Source: Solen grandis
Taxonomy: Eukaryota > Mollusca > Bivalvia > Adapedonta > Solenidae
Length of the DNA: 64,000 nt
NCBI GenBank assembly: GCA_021229015.1
Contig: CM037788.1
Coordinates: forward strand, 56,293,525 to 56,357,524
Reading direction: 5' to 3'
How positions within the stretch are numbered: position 1 is the stretch's first letter; each line of letters begins with the position of its first letter. The notes below the pieces were generated by a model. The model did not search any database. It was not told the origin of the DNA and saw only the letters and a program-made list of their open reading frames with translations. Positions 30,101-45,100 of this stretch are shown here, piece after piece. Made by a program: the position numbers and the translations under genes.

Positions 30101-33100
30101 GAGCAATCTCTCCCAAGGAACTCCCTAAAATTCAACATGGTCCAATAGGAAACAATAAACATGTTATGATTCAATGGGCCTGTACTGTGTATACTGTGTA
30201 GATTTATCCCAATATCATCCATTGTGGCATGGCTGCCAAAATACCACAGTTTAAAGTGAAGGCTCATATTCTTAAGCCTTTACCTCATATAGCCCTGTGT
30301 TGATAACTTGGCAAACTGCAAACCCAGATCAAACAAGTCCTTTCAGGAGCAGTTTGATCAGGGTCTCCTATGTTTGCTCATACAATATTGTAGCTCTGAT
30401 CCTACATAGTCTTTACCATGTAAATGAAAAATCAGCGAGTCATAAATTTGTACAGAATATTCATGAGGTAAAGGGTTAAATTTTGTTCATTGTTTATTTA
30501 AGTTTGGATCCCAAAATAGATAAGCTGTACTGTAATAAATTATTTATTGTAAACAATTTGTTCAAGCTAATATTTTGAAAATGTTTCTATCTTTATAGGT
30601 CAAAAGAAAAAGATGACAAAAGTGGAAAAAAGTCAAAGAAGAAAAAGAGCAATACAGAGGTTAGTACTCCCCTTCTTGTTTCAAACTTGATATTATTCTG
30701 GACTTCACTTTAATACAAAAGGAGACTATATGCTGTATAGAATGTAAGTGACCTGAACCCCGGCTTATTACACAATAAATGTCATAGCATACGACACATG
30801 TGATAGCAACAGGTGATATTTGAAAATACAGCAATAGTTAAAAATCAAAACTGCAGAATTCATATCGTGTTCTCTATAATCAATGCTAGGTAGATACACA
30901 TTCCACCATTGCTATTTTATGAAATATTCAAGTGCATATCAAAATTGAAATGAATTAATACCTTAATAACTAACAATAATTGTTCAGAAATGAAATATTT
31001 GGGTATTTTTATTAGAGAAACAAGAATAATGAGATTTGCCCTTAAGTATTTAAGTTTTACTTAGCGCTAGGACTGTTGATGTAAGTTTTCCTTAGCGCTA
31101 GGACTTGTTGATGGAACTCTACCCTGTTGTTTATGCCTACATTCAAACTATGTGTAGAAGATATATTGAACACTCGTATTACAGGAGACAAAGAGACTGG
31201 ACCACAAGGTGGCGGTGGCGCTAGGTGAGGAGGAGAAGATGTCCTCTAAGTATCTACGGGCGAACGCACACCTCATTCGACCTAAAAGGTAAACATAAGA
31301 AATATGAGGTTGAACAGTTGCATGCATTTAGTGTTTAGAACACCTGTCGTATAATGGCCATACAAACACAGGAGTCTTCTCGGTCTTTATACACTTTCTT
31401 TACAATGAGGCCCACTCTGAAAGGAGCGCTGCCTGTAGGAGCTTCCCAAGACGCATCCTTCCCATACCCTTGACTGGCCAGCTATATATACTGGCCAGTA
31501 GCCATGCACAACACAGCCAAACAGAAACTATTATGTAATATAGAACAAACAAACAGAAGGTAGGAACTAACAACATAAGATTTGGTACAAGCAACAGTCA
31601 ATAGTTGTGATAGACATTGCACAATCAGAACAAGAGTCATGTTATAATCAAAGATGGTATATACCATACATATCGGACTTAATACAACAATAGGGAGTCC
31701 AATAATATTACACAGCTTCCATTTATTGTGGAAATAAGTGTTTAGCAAACAGTCCATTTCAGTATGGTATTATTTTTAAAAAAAAAAACACATTTCATTT
31801 TAATGTGGTATTGTTAGGAACACAGTCTAATATAATTTAAATGAAGTTCAATAAAATGTTATATTCAAGCTTGGACCCAATACCAGTTTAGAGTGGCTCT
31901 GCACCTAACAAATCAGTCCATGTGATGTCACATATATATGAGACGTTCTAACACCAGTGGTTGATGCTGTATGTTTCAGCTCCCCAGCCCTGCTGGAGTT
32001 CCAGGCGTCTCTTCCCAGCAGTCTAAAGGCCAACCTGTGTGTGAATCTCCATAACAACTTTGCTGAGAGTCGTGAGGAAAAGGCTCTCACACTGCATGAT
32101 ATACTCGACCATAAAGAAGGGTTAGTCTCCATTATGATACCAGGGGTTACCTTGGAAACCAGGAATATTGGGGGACGAGGGTTTGACTGAGACAGACTCC
32201 TTATCTATGTAGTTTTTAATCCCCCGCCGTGAAGCGGGAGGGGGGTTATAGGAATGCCCTTCGTCCGTCCGTCAGTCCGTCAGTCCGTCCGTCAGTCCGT
32301 CAGTGTGTCCGAAACATTTTCGTGTTCGCTCCATATCTCATGAATGCTTGGACACATTTTCTTCAAACTCGGCTAAAGTGTTAACCTCATTGAGCTGATG
32401 TGCAGAAGGCATGTGGCGGCACTTTTGTGTCGCTCCATATCTCATGAAGCTTGGACACATTTTCTTCAAACTCGACTAAAGTGTTAACCTCATTGAGCTG
32501 ATGTGCAGAAGGCATGAGGCGGTCACGCTGGCTCAAGGTCAAGGTCATACTTGAAGGTCAAATGTTATTTTCGTGTCCGCTCCATATCTCATGAACGCTT
32601 GGACACATTTTCTTCAAACTCGGCTAAAATGTTAACCTCATTGAGCTGATGTGCAGAAGGCATGAGGCGGTCACGCTGGCTCAAGGTCAAGGTCATACTT
32701 GCAGGTCAAATGTTATTTTCATGTCAGCTCCATATCTCATGAACGCTTGGACACATTTTCGTCATGATATATAAAGTTTTTAATTGAGTTACACATGTAT
32801 TTTGTGGTTACCTAACACATCCTAGACTTCATTGATGTTCACTTTTTGTACTGTTTCCCATGTAAAACTTGTCAGTAAACTTTTAATATATGTGCCTCCG
32901 AATTCTGAGATTCATACATAACTCCGGAAAGTTAAATTGTCTTAAACTGATCTTCTATGTCTACTACAACCATGCCAGGTTAAGGTGAACATAATCCTAT
33001 GACCAAACAAATTCTAATATTTGGCCAGCGGCGGGGGATATAGCTGTCCTTTGGACTGCCTTGTCACTGTTAATGTGTGGAAAGACTTTAGGAAGAAGGC

Positions 33101-36100
33101 CTTGGCTAAGAATTATTTGTACCATAAAAATAACTTTGACTTTTGGAAAATAAGGATTTGATGTAGTCATTTACTATGGATGTTTCTTTTTGTCACTTTA
33201 CCAGCTTCACAAAGTGAAGTGGGGCTATAGAAGAATCCCATTTTATCGCATCCTATTATGTTGCTTTGCGTCACTTACCATTTTACAAAGAGTTCTATAT
33301 CTGATTCAGAGCTTTGAAGCAGGGGTTATTTATCACCTTCAGTGATAGCAATAGTAAATGTTATGATTACTGGTGCTATGCATGGTCAGCAATAACATCA
33401 GTAATTCACAAACTCCCAAGGACGGAAAAATCCCATTATGCTTAAGATAGAAGAAAAAGAATAATACAAGCATGTTATGGTCCAGTCTAAACAAATCTTT
33501 TTATCATGGTTTGCAGAGACCTTTAAAAAAATTATTTGATGCCTGTATTGAAAAATGCTTGATTTAACTTAAAAGCCTTAAAAAACCCTTAAAAAGTGGC
33601 TAAAGCCCTTGTAAGACCCTTAAATTTTAAATGGGAATTGTATTTTTATTGTAATGTAGAACAATATTTCCATGAATATATCCCATGATGGGCAGATATG
33701 TAGTGTTCCATCCCTTGTGAGAAAATATTCCAACAAATACTGGTTCTCTTTTACAGTCAGAGGAGGGTTATCTGTCACAGCAAGTTTGCCAGTCTGCAGA
33801 ACCTGAAGCAGGGAAGCAGCTTCCACCGAGCCGTCGAGGACATGCGTACTCAGAGCTGGCAGCGCATGCATAAACCAAACAATGAGAGAAAGAAATCAGT
33901 TGTTAAGGGAAACTGGTAAGTGGGAGATACTTTCACCTTGTTGCATAAGTAAGACTGCAGAAAAAAGACGGCCATTGGCTCTTGTCGACGCCCAATGGTT
34001 TGCTTATTTTACTGCATCAAACAGTAACCACGGGGAAAGGGTCATGAAAGGGGCCATCACCATAGGGAGTTGTCTCTGTATGTGCAGTTATACTCACTGA
34101 AGGTGATTAATACCCTCACTACACCATCTTGACTTAACATTAGGAAAGATAGTGCACAAAATCTCCTCAGTAGAAAAGGGACAAGAACTCTTGAAATACT
34201 TTACAGAAAGTAATGCTCCTTTGACTTGCAATAGGCCCTTTGCCACATTTTTGACTAGACATCAAGGCCCCCCCCACCCAAAAAAAAAAAAGAGGGGGGA
34301 TTTTTTTATACCATTGTATAAGGCAAACCCAATGCCAGAAAACTGAAAGAATGGGGAAAAGAATGCACCTGATCTGGTGCTGTTTATAACACTGGCACAT
34401 CATAATGACAGGTCTAACAAAATGAACAGTGATATAATAAAGTTAAGATTTTACAAATATTGTGTCTCTGACCAAGTCTGGTAATTGCAAAATTACAAAA
34501 ATTATTCCTTGTGTTTTAAGAAATTCCTAAGCCCATTTATTGTTATACCCCGTTTCACAAAAGTTCGGGCTTTAGAGGAATCACACACATTGTGTCTGGT
34601 TTGGCTTATTCCTACACTCACATAACATGAAGAGAAGGTGAAATATTGGGGTATTTATCACCTCAACTGATTATTGTAGTTGATTTTTGTTTTTCTACCA
34701 TACTGCAATATGCAATCTTCTATTGCCACAAAAATGCCCACCATTGATAAAACAGGGACACCTGCAACAAAATTAGAAGACACGTGACAAGATTAGAAAA
34801 CACTTGATTTTTAGAAATTTGCATGTGTCTTTACCTCGTGCAGGGTTTGCTGTTCTGCTTTGTCATGTGTGAGAACCAGTAAGTGAACATTTTGCTAATG
34901 GGATGGATAAAAGTTGCTCACTATCCTAATAGCTTGGCATGAATTATTTAGTACATATGGCTTCAGGAAGTATCAACTCTAGAAATGTGTTTCATCATGG
35001 TCTCGGGGTTCCCAAGAAGTTTTAAAACTGGAGATACAGATGTTGTTTGTCCTTAAGGTAATCTGTCCATCATTAAATTGTGATCATGGTCATGTGGTCA
35101 TGTAAATTTTATAGTAAATGCAAGCTTTTATAGGCTTTGAGCATAATAGTTAATATCTCCATGTCAGTTGATGCTTGCATCTGCACTGTGGTCTTTTTAA
35201 GCATTTGAAGGACCATGGTTATAATTTAATGATGGATAGATTACCTCAACTTTGTTCCATCACATCTGTGTCACAAAAAAGTTCAAAACCAATATAAGAG
35301 CTGCCTGCACTGTCTGTCAAGGTGCCAAAATGCATGTTTGCAAGGTAAATTTGAAGTAAAATATTCATGAATGATAAATCATATCTTTTACCATAGAGTA
35401 TAAGATGTAATCATATTCATTTTGATGAAAGATTTCCTGCGTATCTGATTTAAAATAAAGTTGTGTTGACTGAGCTGGGTTAAAAAATGTAAATATATGA
35501 TCTCAAATCAGTGGAAATGCAATCATTTTGTGTAATTAAGGCTCCCAATGGGGTATTCCATACGCCAGGGAAATATATTTAAAAGTTGTTTGAATAACAT
35601 GAAATAAATGGAATACCTGATTAGTGTATTGTAATATTGTATTTTCCTTCACTTGTGATGTTAGAAAATACATATGTTCAGTAGAGGCTCCTCTGCTCCC
35701 CAAATTACAACACTTTCTGTGACCTTGCTTATTTTAAAAAAATATCAACCCCATTTTCTTAACTTCATTGTGAGACTTGCAAATGGTACAACAAATTATG
35801 GTGGCCCATGTAACTAGGAGGCAGTAGGTTAGATACTCTGCCATTACATTCTAAAGTCATGAAAAATTGTATTGGTATTAAGTCGTAAAATTGGAACTTG
35901 TATAGTTTCCTTGCTCAGCATATAAGGGTAGTTCCGGGACCGGTTTGCCTGGTGTCAGAATAATGTGACTGGATAATGTGACTGGATAATGTGACTGGAT
36001 AATGTGACTGGGTGTGGTAACATGGCACTTGTCTATAACATGATATCTCAATGAGGCAGCACATGCTTTATCTGCCACATGTAGACAACGTCCCCATATT

Positions 36101-39100
36101 ACCAAAATACTGTCAGTGAGATGTTACACTAGCAAACGAACAAAGGAGCCAATATACAAGGTCCATGTGCTATTGCTTGTCTTGTGTTAATTCTCTGAAA
36201 TTTGTGTTTTATTCAGGTTCACTGACCTTGTCGATAAGATCCCTAAGGAAATACAACAGGAGTGGTACTATGCTAAGATACTACAGAAACTTGGGGTCTT
36301 TGTCTCGGTAAGTAATCCTGTTTACTCAACATAACACACACTTCCTGATGTTACCCTCATTCTGTGAGCTACTGACTAATGATTAAAGGAATACGCTCGG
36401 CTGAAATGAAAATTTAACCATCAATAAACCTTTTAGTGTAGATCACTTTGACATGACTTTCATTTTTATACACGCTATATTTGTGAAGATATAGCTGTTT
36501 AAAGTTTGTGATTTCGATCGGCTATGGCCGCCGCCATCTTTGTTCATGTTTACCTTTCTGTGACGTCACAAATACCCATTGAACCATATCCCGATCGATG
36601 AGTGCGATTAATAGGGGTTGTGATAAAAGCATTAAAGGAATACGCTCGGCTGATTACAACTAGGTTTCAATTAAAAGATATTGATGTAAATAAACCAATT
36701 AAATTTCCCATTTCATTGAATCAATCGTAATAAGAAAGAAATTGTAAGTTAAAGACGTCTATTTAAACCAATTTGCTCCGCGATATTTTTTATTTCTATA
36801 ATACATCTTTGTAATTTTTACCGTGAAATGCTTGCAACTGCGGTTATTGAAAAGTTGTGTGGTGTTAAACTGATTGGATAAGAAATCACTGGCAAGCCTT
36901 TGTAACAGAATAAGCGTCATATAAAATCGCACCTCAGGGCCATAAAACACGGCCATAAAACGAAGCGTGCGACCGAGTCACCATGTCAACAGACAATTGA
37001 TGTGCACGTTTTACTGAAACGGACATGTAGAGTATAATCATCACCACAAACATACTAAATGCATTATATAAATATGAAAGAAAAGTGTTGAATCCACGTT
37101 TTATATTATAATAATCTATATTATGCTATTTTACGGAAAAAGTCTGTTTAAATAAATGTATATAAGTAAAAATATCGTATCGCAATGAGCTCACGTTATT
37201 GTGATATACAGAAAGTAGTTAGCATAATTTACATTATTTTGCTAAATTGCCAGCAATTAGGTGTGTTAATCATAATTACAACACGGTGTCCCTTTGATTC
37301 GTCTCTATAGTATTTCACAGTTACCGTCATTGCAATTAGATTTCTACTTACATGATACCGCCCCTTTTATATATTTATATGTTTGATTAAAAACTGTTTA
37401 AAAATTGTAATGATTTGCGCAATTAAAATAGCGATGTTTGTGAGAATGTGCATGATTGCGTGACAAGGGGTATTGACTTTAGTTATGGTTCGATCACTAT
37501 AGCAGGAAGTTTAATAAAGTTTTTGAGATATTTCTTAAAATGGAGTGTATAGTTTCTTACGACTTTGAGCCCGAATATACTGAGGAAGAGCTGCAACTGC
37601 TTCAAGACAATGATGTACGTGAGGAGGAATATTTATGTGCTGAGGACTTTTGTCTGTGTGATAACTGTGTTATGATGCCATCCAATATGGAAAATGTATG
37701 TTGCAAATCGAGTGACTTGGTTGTTGGAAATTTAGATGAACTTACGTGCATTACGAACCATACGGACTTTCACACCTTAGTTCTGAATGATTCTGTTTTA
37801 GAAGTTGCATTCATTACCATTCTGGCATACAAAGGTCATAGGACGAGGGCTCCAGACTCTCTCACTCACGAGTAAGAAAACAATAAAATGATCATAGTTT
37901 AATCTTTTAATAATATATTTTCATCATATTCAAATAATAAACATTTTTCAAACAATTTCTCCACAACACACGTAATTCCCTTCTATATTTCAATGTATGT
38001 ACGCAACCGGAAGTGTGTCTGTGACGTCACGATTGTTGAAAAAAAGTCTCGCGAGACCACGAGACGTAAACAATGTCTGCGCCCATGTCTCGGAGCAAAT
38101 TGGTGTAAATAGACGTCTTTAACTTGCAATTTCTTTCTTATTACGATTGATTCAATGAAATGAGTAATTAAATTGGTATATTTACATCAATATCTTTCAA
38201 TTAAAACCTAGTTGTTATCAGCTGAGCGTATTCCTTTAAGGCTAGTATCAAACTGGTATTCAGGTCGTCTGGCTTGAATCCGCCATCCACACTTAGCGAT
38301 AAGTAATTATTAAATTCTTTAATTAGGTAGAAACACATTCCACTAGTCAGGTTTTTTAAAAAAATCAAGATTGTGACCAAATTGACATAAAGTATTAACT
38401 TACTAATGAAAAACATTCATGAAGAAATGAAATATTTGGGTATTTAGTCCCCTACCGCAATAACTTAAAAACCGTTTAAGATAATATTTTGAAGAAAAAA
38501 ATGGGTATACGAATAGTTGACTGTATTGAGATTCTGCACGTCACTTTGGTTTTTTTTTCTCGCACCAAAATTCTGGTTGCTATGGTAACAGAAATACCTC
38601 ACAGGTAGGGGACTCATGTGTTGCGTGCAACACCAATTACTTTTTATTAGAGAAAAGAGTAAGGTGAAATTTGTTTTACTTAGTTCATGCTATGTATAGT
38701 TGGTGGAATTGAGCCTTGTTGTATAAGATGTCTTATTAGAAGCTTTGTATATATATTAAACTTGTTGAAATAAAAAATACATGACCACATGCTATGCTAT
38801 TAATTCTTAAAAGTGTTCCTAGAAATGAATTGTTTTGTCTTCATTAAAAAAAGAAAGGTTCTACATTTGTATAGTAATTTTTATCAAGTAATGCAGTGTA
38901 TCTTGTTGAATTATCTGCTTGATTAGTGTGAACAGTTTATAGTTAATTTGTGTCATGTATTATATATTAGTCAATATTCTGTATTCTTAGTATTTAACCC
39001 CATTATGAAGATTTTAGGTCCAAAAGTATCCACTTTAAAGGTGAACTGGTAAAAGAAAGTAATGAATTAGCGTAGTGATAAAATAAGTTACAACTCACAT

Positions 39101-42100
39101 TAAGAGTTAAGGAAATTGATAAAATGAATAAAAATGGAGAGCTCCTTTAATGTCAAATTCATGCCATAAAAACTTTTACTGGTTGCCTTCTGATTTTTTT
39201 TCTTATTGTCAGGAGTAGAATAATACATTTGAACACCTGGGGCATTTGTTCATAATTTTGATAGTTTTGTAAAAACCGTATTCAAAATACAAAGGAAAAA
39301 ATATATATATTATCATCTGAGAGATAGCTAGTTATTGATTTACTTTTAATATGATCTGCTGTTTCCAGCTTTCTTCTATAATATATTGATAATTTAGGAA
39401 TGATTTCATTCTAGTACTGCTTTATTATAGTGTTGTGTATTTTATAGTCGTATACAGTACAGCTCCATTATAACACTAGATATTGTGCAGCTCCATTATA
39501 ATGCTCTGAGTTCTAAATCTTTTTGCCGCATTAATTTTGTATTAAACTTCATTATAATTATGTGAAAATGAATCTAAGAACTTTAACCAATAATGAAATA
39601 AAAACTTGAGGTCCAATGTCGTCCTGCATTATAACAGACTTTGTGTTATAATGGAGTGTGTTATAATGGATATTATGATATAATGGATCTACTATTTGAT
39701 ATAAAGAAATTATTGTAATCTTATACTGTTTGTACAAAGATCCTGGAAAATTACATGGTCATGTATGATGAACATGGTGTAAGTTATTGATTTACTTTTA
39801 ATATGATCTGTTGTTTCCAGCTTTCTTCTATAATATATTGATCATTTATAAATGATTTCATTCTAATATGTTTTTTTTATTTTTCATCAATAATTTTTCT
39901 TAAGGAAAAATGGGTCTTTATATATCTTTTTTGTATTTTATTAAGTAGATTTTTTTTTAGTAGTAGGTTAATATACTGGTAAACTTTGCACCAGTATATC
40001 ATATTAATACATAATTGTCATTACAGGTACATGTACTATGGGGAGTTTTGTTGAGCTTTTATAAATGGTGTATGTCATTTTTCTAATCCTTTGGAAATAT
40101 ATTTTCATTAATACATTTGATGAGTCTTTTATCAAATGACTTGCATATAAAATCATGGATTTATTGTCTCATATAGACAGGAACCAGAAATAGACATAAA
40201 AGACGTGTAAGTTGCTGGTTTAGAAAATAATGTCAGTGTCTGCACACACAATGGACTGGTTCTGTGATTACAAGTGTTTCTGTGTTTTTATGTGTCTTTA
40301 CCAGCATGGAAATGGTCAACCAGTCTGTCACTAATTGTACCAGCACACCAGATTGACTGGTCACATTCTACCAAAATGTTTGCTGAATTTTGTGTCTGTA
40401 CATGCATGGAAACGGAGATCCAGTCGGCCACTGGTGTTTTTAATTTTTGTACCTTCCTGATTAAAGATCCAGGTGCTTGGGATTCAACATTGTATATCTG
40501 TATTTTCTTTTGTATCTCACTTGCATGGTTATGGTCACAAAGTAGTTAATTAAGCCACTTTATTTTCTTCATTTGATTTCTGTCACATGGGTTGACATGC
40601 CATTAAACACATTTTACGAAGGAGTATTTGAAAAAGTATCTTGAAAAGTTCCATAACTTTTTACTGAAATAATGTTAAGAGATAATTTTCAAAAGTGATA
40701 CTTTAATCTGTTTTGAACTTAATTCAAATAAAAAAGTGATACACATTGCACTAATGCAATTTCCACTAGTCACTATGGCAACATCAGGTAGAGTTGAGCA
40801 GGGCAACTTACTTGTGAAAGGAATATGGCAGCTTTAAAGTCTGTCTGACACATCTAAAATTATATGGAATGGTCCTGTGGAATTATGGATTGTTTCCCGG
40901 ACAACTCCTTAACTGTGCTTACTGTTCCTGATGTCCTGCATTGACGTCCAGATCTTGGGAAACATCTTGCGAAGGATTTTTCTTGAAAACAAATCACCCA
41001 TATATGCTTGTTTTCTTCATTTAAATTTTGTTGTAAGTCTCCTTTAACATGGGGAACATCTCTGATTTCGTTTTACACATTAATACACAAAACTTTCTTT
41101 AATAACGTTGTTCTAATGCCATATTTACCGTTTTCATTAAATAAATGATCCCTACTTTCAATGTTAACAGAAAAGAAGTCAGATTTCAGCCCATGATATT
41201 ACGTAGGTTTTGAGAAAAGGTCGCAGAAGTGTTACGTATATTTTGGGCAGTTTTTGACGTTGGGAATATGTCTTTACTAATCTTTAAAGACAAGTAAACA
41301 TATGAAGATTTGCAAAATTTGCCCCGCCCAATGTTACCCAATGTTGCCATAATGACTTTTTTTTATTTTTTTTTATTGATATTTTTTTTTATATTGATGT
41401 AAATATATAGCTACCTAACAAACTAACCTTCTTTTTTATTAAAGAAAATAATTATACATATATTTTATTAAGGTAAGAAGATCTATGAAAAGTTTCAAGT
41501 AGGAAGAAGTAATTAATTCTCCACTTAACAGAAGTGAGGGTTGCTATAGGAATCATGCTGGTCACATCTGGTCCGGTCACATCACAACGTTCTGTCCATT
41601 TTACATGAACACAAGCTGGGATGCGAGAGAATTAATGAACTTTAGTAATAGGTTTAATTTTGGCTGATTGACATGGCTTTTACTGGTTTTGTATGTTATT
41701 TGTGTTTCCTGCCATGGATTGAAGGGTTTATTTAGTGGTTCAGGTGTTGGCCAAGGGTTATATGTGGTCTCAAATAATTTTAACATTTTCTTAAGGTTTA
41801 TAATGTGGTCTCAAATAATTTTAACATTTTCTAAGTTTATAATCCTCTTCTTTTCCAATATATTTTTCTTTTTAATCTAGCTCAAATCTTGCCTGCCTAG
41901 CCAAATGAATGAACATTGTTCTTTAGAATCAAATTAACTTTAAGATCTTTTGCAACATTTATATTTGATGCAGAATATAATTAAATTCACCTTTTGTAAA
42001 TAATTAAAGTGAATAATTCTCATGAATTAAAGTAAATAATTATCTCCCCTTGTTACAGTAAGGGACATTTATCAAATTGATTGATTAAAAATACCCTTGC

Positions 42101-45100
42101 TCATTAAAAACACATTATCAGTTTATCTGTAGTACAAAATGTTTTTGGTGAGCTTTTCAGATGATTGAATGTCTAGTCTGTCAAACACAGATGGCTTGTT
42201 ATAACTCTAGCATCCACATAATTCTAGCGGTGGAACATTAAACCTAATAAACAGTCAAACAAAAACATATCTTGCGCATTCTCCATAGAACTTTAAAAAA
42301 AGTATGCTCAAAACCTCAGCCAAACTAAATGACCAGCTAGCATAGAATTATGGCCCTTGAATTATGACAAAATCGTACCTACAATTGACATATTTTTTTA
42401 TTCCAGGCCATGCCAGATTCTCCCCCTTTCCCTAATGACTCTGTAATGGTAAATTGGTGGTCTTCTACCCACCACATGTATTGTGTGACCCCGTACTGTC
42501 CTGTACAGTGTATCCATGAAGCTTTGTCTCTTCTTCCATTTGCTTGCTGTTGTATTTTACTTTAATTCGCACTGGTTATTAAATTATCACATCATTTGTG
42601 TGACGAGCAGTCCACATTATTAGGACTGCACAGTAGCTTTTTCTTTTACCTCACAAATATTCATGCGCAAATTTATGATGTATATCAATTTCTTGAACTT
42701 TAAATAGTATTTTAACAATGATTATTTTTTTTGCCATGCAGGCTGTAGAATCTGAGTTACAATATTGTATGAGCAAACAGAGGAGACCCTGATCAGACAG
42801 GTTCATTGCGGCCCTGACTGATTAGAGTCTGCTTTATTTACTAATGCGTCAAAACAAGTCTATATGAGGTAACTTTCATTGTGACCTCCTGATACTTTAT
42901 GTGACATTCAGCCTGTGCGAAATAAAGGAATACTACAGTATCGTGTGATTGCTTTGTGACATCAGGACTGCAAAATTACTTTCTTTTTTTTTTCTGAAGA
43001 AAAGCTATGAGGTTTGTACATTTTGTGAGGCTGTTATATCTTTCTTCTTTCACCAGAAAATGTATATAGATTTGGCCACATTTTACATGTTATTTATATA
43101 CATTGACTTACTGTCACAAAGCCCCTTTCACTTTTTTCTAGATTAGTCACTCAGATCTACAGAATTTTTTTTTATGAAATATAGAAATGCTGTTTAAAAT
43201 ACAGAAATGCTGTACGAAATACAGAAATAGTGTACAGAGATGGTGTACTTAATACTGAAATGCTGTTAGAAATACAGAAGTATTGTATTAAGTACAGAGA
43301 TGGTGTACTTAATACTGAAATGATGTATGATGTACAGAAATATTGTATTCAGTACAGAAATGGCAACAGTACTTAAGATAGAAATGTTGTATGAAATACA
43401 AAAATGATGTATGTAAACTTCAGAAATATTGTGTGAGCTACAGAAATGTAACATTTTTATGAGTGGAGAGTTCAAAAAATGAATAAAAAAAAATGCTGAC
43501 AATTGTTCTGTTAGACAAATCAGGCATTTCAGTGGCCGTATACAGTTAAAAATGGTATACATGTACCCAAGCATTAGACCTTGTGATCAAGGATAACCCA
43601 CCAAAGTGCAAGCACTTATTTCCGGTGGGGTCTTGCTGTTTTGTAATCTCTACTGAGATCCGCTCTGGAGCGGATCTCAGTAGAGATTAGCTGTTTTGCT
43701 GAAAAGAAGCATTCAGAAGAGACAGTGGTATGATACAAGAGAGTGCTGGTGCGATACCCTAGCTCATATCATGAATAGCCACCTTGATTCGTTTTACATG
43801 TCGTGTATTATATAGCAGAGGTACACAAGAAACATGGTAAAACCATTTCTGAGTACTTGGGGTTCCCATAGCAACATCATTTTGCAGAGTGCATTATATA
43901 GGTCTGTAGCGGTGAAAAACAGATGAAGAAAATAAACATGGTTATTAACATCTCATTTAACATGAGCTGAATAAGATGCTTCACTGGGGGCTGGGGTAGA
44001 AACCAGTGATCAACAGCAGGTTCTGTATGATCTGAAAGCACGTGGCTGACCACATGAGGCTTTGTTTAATATTGAAATATCGAGGCGTGCTAGATCGGGG
44101 CACCTTGCCAATTATTAGATATCAAGGATTCTATTGTGTTTTAATTTAAACTCGCGTCGTATAATCAGACTAAAGGACATTTTCAAGACAAAGAGATTTT
44201 GTTGTTGCCTTTCAGTTTACAGTTACAGCAATATTATTAGCTTGACTATTCGACGAATATGAGAGCTATTGTAGTCGCCCTTGCGTCGGCGTCGGCGTTG
44301 CAGCTTTTGGTTAAAGTTTTGCATGCAAGTTACTATCAACCTTATATCTCAATAACCATTTGTGGTATTGACTTGAAAGTTTATAACTATGTTCAGGGGC
44401 ATCAGACAACCAAGGTATATAACTCTTGACTGAATTTAATATAAATTATGGCCCCTTTTTAACTTAGAAATTTTGGTTAAAGTTTTGCATGCAATTGAAA
44501 ATTTGGTTAAAGTTTTGTGTGCAAGCAACTATCTAGTTTGTATCTCAATAAGCATTCATGGAATTGACTTGAAAGTTTATGAATATGTTTAGGGGCATCA
44601 GACAACCAAGTTAGATAACTCTTGATGGAATATATTACAGATTATGGCCCATTTATAACTTAGAAATTTTGGTTAAATCTTTGCATTCAAGATACTCTCA
44701 TGCTTATATCTCAGTATCCAGGCATGCGATTAATTTGAAACATCTTTAATGTGTTTAGTGGTATCATACTTTCATGGTAGATAACTCTTGATAGAATATG
44801 TTACAAATTATGGCCCCTTTTTAACTTAGAAATTTTGGTTAAAGTTTTGCATGCAAGTTACTTTCATGCTAATATCTCAGTATCCAGGCATTTGATTGAT
44901 TTGAAACATCTTTTTTATGTTTAGGAGTATCATACTATCAACTTTTAATGGAATATATTACAAGTTACGGCCCCCTTTTTAAGTTAGAAATTTTGGTTAA
45001 AGTTTGAATGCAAGATACTTTCATGTTTATATCTCAGAGTCCAGGCATGGGATGGATTAGAAACATCTTTAATATGTTTAGGGGTATCATACTATAAAGG

